6,890 nt of DNA from a bacterium (GTDB taxonomy: Bacteria > Patescibacteriota > Minisyncoccia > Minisyncoccales > PEYH01): positions 1 to 6,890 of the forward strand of contig JAGGTU010000044.1 in NCBI GenBank assembly GCA_021163545.1, written 5' to 3'. The translations under genes were made by a program, and so were the position numbers. Below, piece after piece: positions 5,591 through 6,890 of this stretch. The notes beneath the pieces were generated by a model. The model did no database searches. It was not told the origin of the DNA and saw nothing but the letters and a program-made list of their open reading frames with translations. Every line of letters begins with the position of its first letter. The first letter of the stretch is position 1.

Positions 5591-6890
5591 ATGCAAAAGA
5601 GATTAATTATTTTTCTTACAATAATTGGAATAATTTTAGGATTAGGAAAAGCAAATATAACCAATGCAGGATTGACTCCTTCATGGTGTCATGATTTTGA
5701 GCAGAATTTAAAGTTTGGAGATCAGGGTGAGGAGGTAATGTGGCTTCAAAACGCTTTACAAGAAGAAGGCTTTACAATTTTCACCAACGAAAAACAGAAT
5801 GCACAGTTTGGCTATTCAACGGCCTCAGCGGTGGTGGGCTTTCAGGAAAAATATGCAAGCGAAATATTACTACCTTTAGAACTTGAACACGGAACAGGTT
5901 ATGTTGGGCCCAAAACCAGAGCCAAACTTAATGCTCTTTATGGTTGTCCTCAGCCCTCGATTACTGTCATTTCTCCAAATGGGGGAGAAGAGTGGGAGAT
6001 AGGAAAGACATATGAGATTAAGTGGGAATCTCAGAATGTAGAGTTTGTAAACATTGAGATAGTATTGGGTCATACAGGGTGGCACATAGCCTATAGAGTA
6101 TCGGCTTCTTCTGGAAAGTATTTGTGGACCATTCCTTCTAGTTTTGAAGAGAGTAGCGATTATCAAATTCATATATGGGATCCTGATAATGCAGAGGTAG
6201 AAGACCGGAGCGATGGTCGCTTCAGAATCATAAAGCCTGTCACCTGCACTGATTCAGACGGTGGAAAGAATTATTATCAGAAAGGAACAGTAACAGTAGA
6301 TGGTACAAGTTACACCGATTATTGTTTAGATGAAAACCGTCTTATTGAGTATTATTGCTCTAGCAACCAGATGAGATTTGACACTTACGCCTGCCCTTAT
6401 GGATGCGAAAATGGGGCATGCAAGAAAGTTCAACCAAAGATTACGGTCGTCTCACCAAATGGAGGAGAGGAATGGGAGATAGGAAAGACGTATGAGATTA
6501 GGTGGGAAAGTCAAGGAGTAGATTATGTTAACATTTATTTAGAAGATTGGGGAAATGTAGGAGCAGGAGGTCCTTTTAGTTGGCAGATAGCTTCAAGAGT
6601 TAATGCCAATTTAGGTAAATATTCCTGGAAAGTAGGTCAATATCTCTACACTAGTCCCGAAATTACTCCGGGGGATACCTATAAAATTTTTATTGAATCC
6701 ATTGATGGATCTACAAAAGATAGAAGTGATAATTACTTCCGAATTGCTAAGACGATCACCTGCACCGACTCAGATGGAGGAAAGAATTATTATCAAAGAG
6801 GAACAGCAAGATTAGGAAGTGTGACTCGTACAGATTATTGTAAAGACGCAAATACTGTGGCTGAATATTGGTGTAGCGGCATGGGTGGAG
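5591..6890 (+). CDS. Secreted modular cell-wall protein: peptidoglycan-binding domain plus Ig-like/Cys-rich repeats (3' end outside window)
   Basis: The frame is open from ATG 5591 to the window end (433 codons, no stop). Residues 1-26 are a signal peptide: basic MQKR, hydrophobic core IIFLTIIGIILGL, likely cleavage after ITNA. Residues 33-119 form a PG_binding_1-type domain (LKFGDQGEEVMWLQNAL, AVVGFQEKY, GTGYVGPKTRAKLNAL), bracketed by Cys33 and Cys119, perhaps a disulfide. Then come two copies of an Ig-like domain of the Kre9/Ser-Thr-rich type (about 122-215 and 282-386, opening with ITV(I/V)SPNGGEEWEIGKTYEI), each followed by a Cys-rich module opening TCTDSDGGKNYYQ (218-279 with six Cys; 390 onward, cut off). 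It should be exported and attached to the wall, presenting the repeats outward; ligand unknown. It resembles large CPR surface proteins. No Shine-Dalgarno is visible. Confidence 0.88.
   Translation, partial: MQKRLIIFLTIIGIILGLGKANITNAGLTPSWCHDFEQNLKFGDQGEEVMWLQNALQEEGFTIFTNEKQNAQFGYSTASAVVGFQEKYASEILLPLELEHGTGYVGPKTRAKLNALYGCPQPSITVISPNGGEEWEIGKTYEIKWESQNVEFVNIEIVLGHTGWHIAYRVSASSGKYLWTIPSSFEESSDYQIHIWDPDNAEVEDRSDGRFRIIKPVTCTDSDGGKNYYQKGTVTVDGTSYTDYCLDENRLIEYYCSSNQMRFDTYACPYGCENGACKKVQPKITVVSPNGGEEWEIGKTYEIRWESQGVDYVNIYLEDWGNVGAGGPFSWQIASRVNANLGKYSWKVGQYLYTSPEITPGDTYKIFIESIDGSTKDRSDNYFRIAKTITCTDSDGGKNYYQRGTARLGSVTRTDYCKDANTVAEYWCSGMGG

Noticed and set aside
5876..6172. Minus-strand reading frame over the secreted-protein gene
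   Set aside because: The plus frame has a signal peptide and clear repeated domains; the minus frame has no recognisable feature.
1..6890. Alternative genetic code with TGA read as glycine
   Set aside because: TGA ends the minus-strand HD gene, the double-HD gene and the DUF72 gene at the expected protein lengths, so TGA is a stop here.
1..6890. Defence island or mobile element
   Set aside because: I found no transposase, integrase, nuclease-effector or toxin-antitoxin pair; HD and PHP domains alone fit housekeeping nucleotide and repair roles.

Overview
The window looks like part of a small-genome bacterium of the Candidate Phyla Radiation, most likely Parcubacteria or a relative. This is inferred from style, not from a marker gene. 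The middle block is AT-rich (about 22-37% GC in the 60-base lines I counted), genes are packed with gaps of a few bases or an ATGA overlap, most genes have no Shine-Dalgarno sequence, and the last gene has a signal peptide, a peptidoglycan-binding domain, Ig-like 'SPNGGE' domains and Cys-rich modules, a combination common in that group. GreA and a peptidoglycan-binding domain argue for Bacteria. TGA is used as an ordinary stop codon, so the recoded (TGA = Gly) CPR lineages are unlikely.

Layout. Positions 1-57 may hold the tail of an upstream plus-strand gene. A perfect 17-bp hairpin (61-108) serves as terminator for the convergent minus-strand gene at 156-761, an HD-domain nucleotidase of the YfbR/HDDC2 type with a perfect 11-nt Shine-Dalgarno and a higher GC content. 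At 814-874 two sigma70-type promoters lie back to back, their -35 boxes forming a TTGACA inverted repeat; one drives the HD gene leftward, the other a GreA-type elongation factor rightward (885-1370, with its own terminator). Next comes a tight three-gene unit: a tandem double-HD protein (1417-2724), a DUF72/YecE-like protein (2734-3504) and a family X DNA polymerase with PHP exonuclease domain (3501-5252). An octanucleotide tandem repeat (5254-5317) fills the gap before a single-cluster [4Fe-4S] ferredoxin (5319-5516). Last is a secreted, peptidoglycan-binding, modular protein (5591 to beyond the window end).

How they may work together. The clearest functional unit is HD-HD / DUF72 / PolX, held together by an ATGA overlap and a gap of about 9 bases. 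A dNMP phosphatase-like protein beside a gap-filling repair polymerase suggests nucleotide pool control or repair, but this is inference from neighbourhood. I see no CRISPR array, tRNA, rRNA, transposase or clear defence system. The most unusual items are the fused double-HD protein whose first domain has lost its last metal-binding Asp, the 8 x 8-bp repeat, the mirrored divergent promoter, the atypical GreA tip, and the contrast between one strong Shine-Dalgarno gene and six genes without one.
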